Below, in pieces: positions 62,675 to 64,000 of a stretch of DNA of 64,000 bases. Under the pieces are notes generated by a model. That model searched no databases. It saw only the letters and a program-made list of their open reading frames with translations, and was not told where the DNA came from. Source of the stretch: Lientehia hominis (GTDB taxonomy: Bacteria; Bacillota; Clostridia; Lachnospirales; Lachnospiraceae); the NCBI RefSeq assembly GCF_021044755.1, contig NZ_JAJNOR010000001.1:975848-1039847 (forward strand), written 5' to 3'. Positions within the stretch are counted from its first letter, which is position 1. Each line of letters begins with the position of its first letter. The position numbers were made by a program, and so were the translations under genes.

Positions 62675-63601
62675 TCACCGGCCGCTTATGAGCCGGCTCC
62701 TCAGATTCAGGATACTGATGGTGACGCAGAGGGTGGCCCCCATGCTCAGCGCGTTCTGCAGAATAGGCATGAGATCCGGGTTCACCGCCCTGTTCAGTCC
62801 TCCGACTCCTGAAAGAATGCTCAGAAGATCCGCGCCCACTACGATAAAATTCATCACGATCAGGAACATGGACAGCTTTTTATCCGGCCATCCGGTCCGG
62901 CAGATATGGGCGACCACATTTCCTGTCCTGATTGCTTTGGCCAGATATGCCACCGCCAATCCGACGACCGCCAGGCAGATCAATGTCACCAGTACCAGGA
63001 CAAGCCCCATGACCGCTTCGCTGCCCTCAATGTACCGGCGGCCAAAGTAATAATAAAGATATCCATTCCAATCTGCTCCTCCGATGCCGGCCGCCACTGC
63101 TGCCATGATCACCACGATCAGGGCTCCTCCAATGATGATGACGACCATGTTGGCGACCATTCCTCCCTTCGCCAGAGAGAGCCCGCTTGTCTTCGAAACG
63201 CCTTCGCCCCTGCTGCTCCCGTAAAACATCCACATGCCGGCGCAGATGAGGATTCCCGGAACCATCAAGATAAGCGACAGCACAATGGCCATACCGGAAA
63301 AAATTCCAGAATCGATCATCCCGGCCTGCTTCGCCGTATTCACGTAGACGCTCCCGTTTCCCATAACACTTTGAAACAACCCGATCAGCAATGCTGCCGA
63401 ATAGAGAATCACTCCCGCCAAAAAACACGGGGAGCTCCCGCAGTCCTTCACAGCCCTCTGGTTCGGAGTCATATTCCATCCTGTGTAGTTTTGGCCCCCG
63501 GCCGGATTTTGATATCCCTGCCAACTCTGATATCCAGGATTGTTTTGATATCCCTGTCCTCCATCCTGCCCCTGATAACTGCTGTTATCATATCCTTCCA
63601 T
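62675..63601 (-). CDS. Membrane protein with Gln/Gly/Tyr-rich N-terminus
   Basis: I place the start at 63601, eleven bases after AAAGGAG, giving 308 residues. The first 50 residues are a disordered GYQNNPGYQSWQGYQNP-type segment. Five or six membrane spans follow, with GMWMFYGSSRGEGVSKTSG between the second and third. This layout resembles DUF4190-type Firmicutes membrane proteins, function unknown. It is not linked to its neighbours by spacing. Confidence 0.8.
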   Translation of the reverse strand: MEGYDNSSYQGQDGGQGYQNNPGYQSWQGYQNPAGGQNYTGWNMTPNQRAVKDCGSSPCFLAGVILYSAALLIGLFQSVMGNGSVYVNTAKQAGMIDSGIFSGMAIVLSLILMVPGILICAGMWMFYGSSRGEGVSKTSGLSLAKGGMVANMVVIIIGGALIVVIMAAVAAGIGGADWNGYLYYYFGRRYIEGSEAVMGLVLVLVTLICLAVVGLAVAYLAKAIRTGNVVAHICRTGWPDKKLSMFLIVMNFIVVGADLLSILSGVGGLNRAVNPDLMPILQNALSMGATLCVTISILNLRSRLISGR

Positions 63602-63823
63602 ACGCCTCACTTCTCCTTTCCGGATCTTATCCCGTCTGTTCTTCTCTGCCGTTTTGTCTTCAGTATACCATAATGCCTGTCGATTTCCTATATGTGAATC
63701 TATTCTCCTTTCATCTGTCCGGCCTGCGCCATAGTCAAAGCCGCCCCTGTGCTCAAAACTGCGGCACAAGGACGGCTTTGACTGAAATTTATACTTTTCT
63801 GCTGATTTGACTGGATAACAAAA

Positions 63824-64000
63824 TTATTTTCTGGAATCCTGATATGCTTTCCGGAGATTCGACAGAGCCGTCATGGAGCCGTCGATCATATAGGCAGGCT
63901 CGCTGCCCACAGATATCATGCTCACACCTTTATCAATCCACATTTTTACGGATTCATAATCATACGCTCCGATGGACACACCGATATGACGGCCCGCCTT
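63824..64000 (-). CDS. HpcH/HpaI aldolase family protein, C-terminal part (runs off the window)
   Basis: The last 58 codons are present: RHIGVSIGAYDYESVKMWID, KGVSMISVGSEPAYMIDGS and a short helix, ending in TAA at 63824. This is the end of the barrel of HpcH/HpaI-type aldolases (2-keto-3-deoxy acid aldolases, citrate lyase beta-like). The catalytic Arg and metal ligands lie outside the window. Confidence 0.65.
   Translation of the reverse strand, partial: KAGRHIGVSIGAYDYESVKMWIDKGVSMISVGSEPAYMIDGSMTALSNLRKAYQDSRK

Overview
The window looks like a chromosome segment of an anaerobic, gut-type Firmicute of the class Clostridia, most like Lachnospiraceae. The grounds are strong AGGAGG-type ribosome binding sites, TTGACA/TATAAT promoters with 17-base spacers, zinc-type S14, lipoprotein-anchored sugar-binding proteins with Thr/Lys/Glu-rich linkers, group II ECF transporters and Tn4451-type transposon debris. 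Nearly all genes lie on the minus strand.

Backbone. From 54.9 kb down to 38.6 kb runs the complete S10-spc-alpha ribosomal protein cluster (rpsJ to rplQ, with secY, adk, map, a KOW protein, infA, rpmJ and rpoA). In many Firmicutes rplQ is followed directly by ecfA1-ecfA2-ecfT-truA-rplM-rpsI. Here that order is kept but split by two blocks: about 25.6 kb of sugar genes between rplQ and ecfA1, and a 3.07 kb AT-rich island between truA and rplM. The small island is bracketed by a 71-base direct repeat of the 3' end of truA, so both the truA reading frame and the rplM promoter survive.

Sugar region (13.0-38.6 kb). Two complete RbsABC-type importers sit in two operons. One runs binding protein, ATPase, permease, AllA-like cupin, class II aldolase, FGGY kinase. 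The other runs FucI-like isomerase, permease, binding protein, ATPase, mutarotase-like protein, D-lyxose-isomerase-like protein. A PfkB kinase with its own promoter follows the second. A third operon holds a zinc alcohol dehydrogenase, an alpha/beta hydrolase, a TIM-barrel isomerase and a cupin protein. Four regulators are present (ROK, ArsR-like, DeoR, GntR/LacI hybrid). Both importer promoters carry TTGTA-N2-TACAA boxes just after the -10, fitting control by the AraR-like GntR/LacI hybrid. The region probably lets the cell take up and isomerise, phosphorylate and cleave rare pentoses, hexoses or their polyols; the exact substrates cannot be read from sequence.

Left end (0-6 kb). It holds a MATE exporter behind a probable guanidine-IV riboswitch, a membrane-bound MerR regulator with a classical 19-base-spacer promoter, a Cys-rich small protein, a collagen-like protein with 198-base tandem repeats, and rpsI/rplM.

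Right end (55.2-64 kb). A 708-base hairpin-rich repeat, also present in the truA island, is followed by fragments of a chromate transporter, an AbrB/PIN toxin-antitoxin pair and a MobA/MobL relaxase. Next come a DtxR-family repressor, a collapsed ABC exporter, an intact MptD-type ECF importer and its AraC regulator, and a TnpV fragment. This looks like a decayed mobilizable element that left behind a metal- or siderophore-type transport cassette. A membrane protein and the end of an HpcH/HpaI-family gene close the window. I saw no tRNA, rRNA or CRISPR array.
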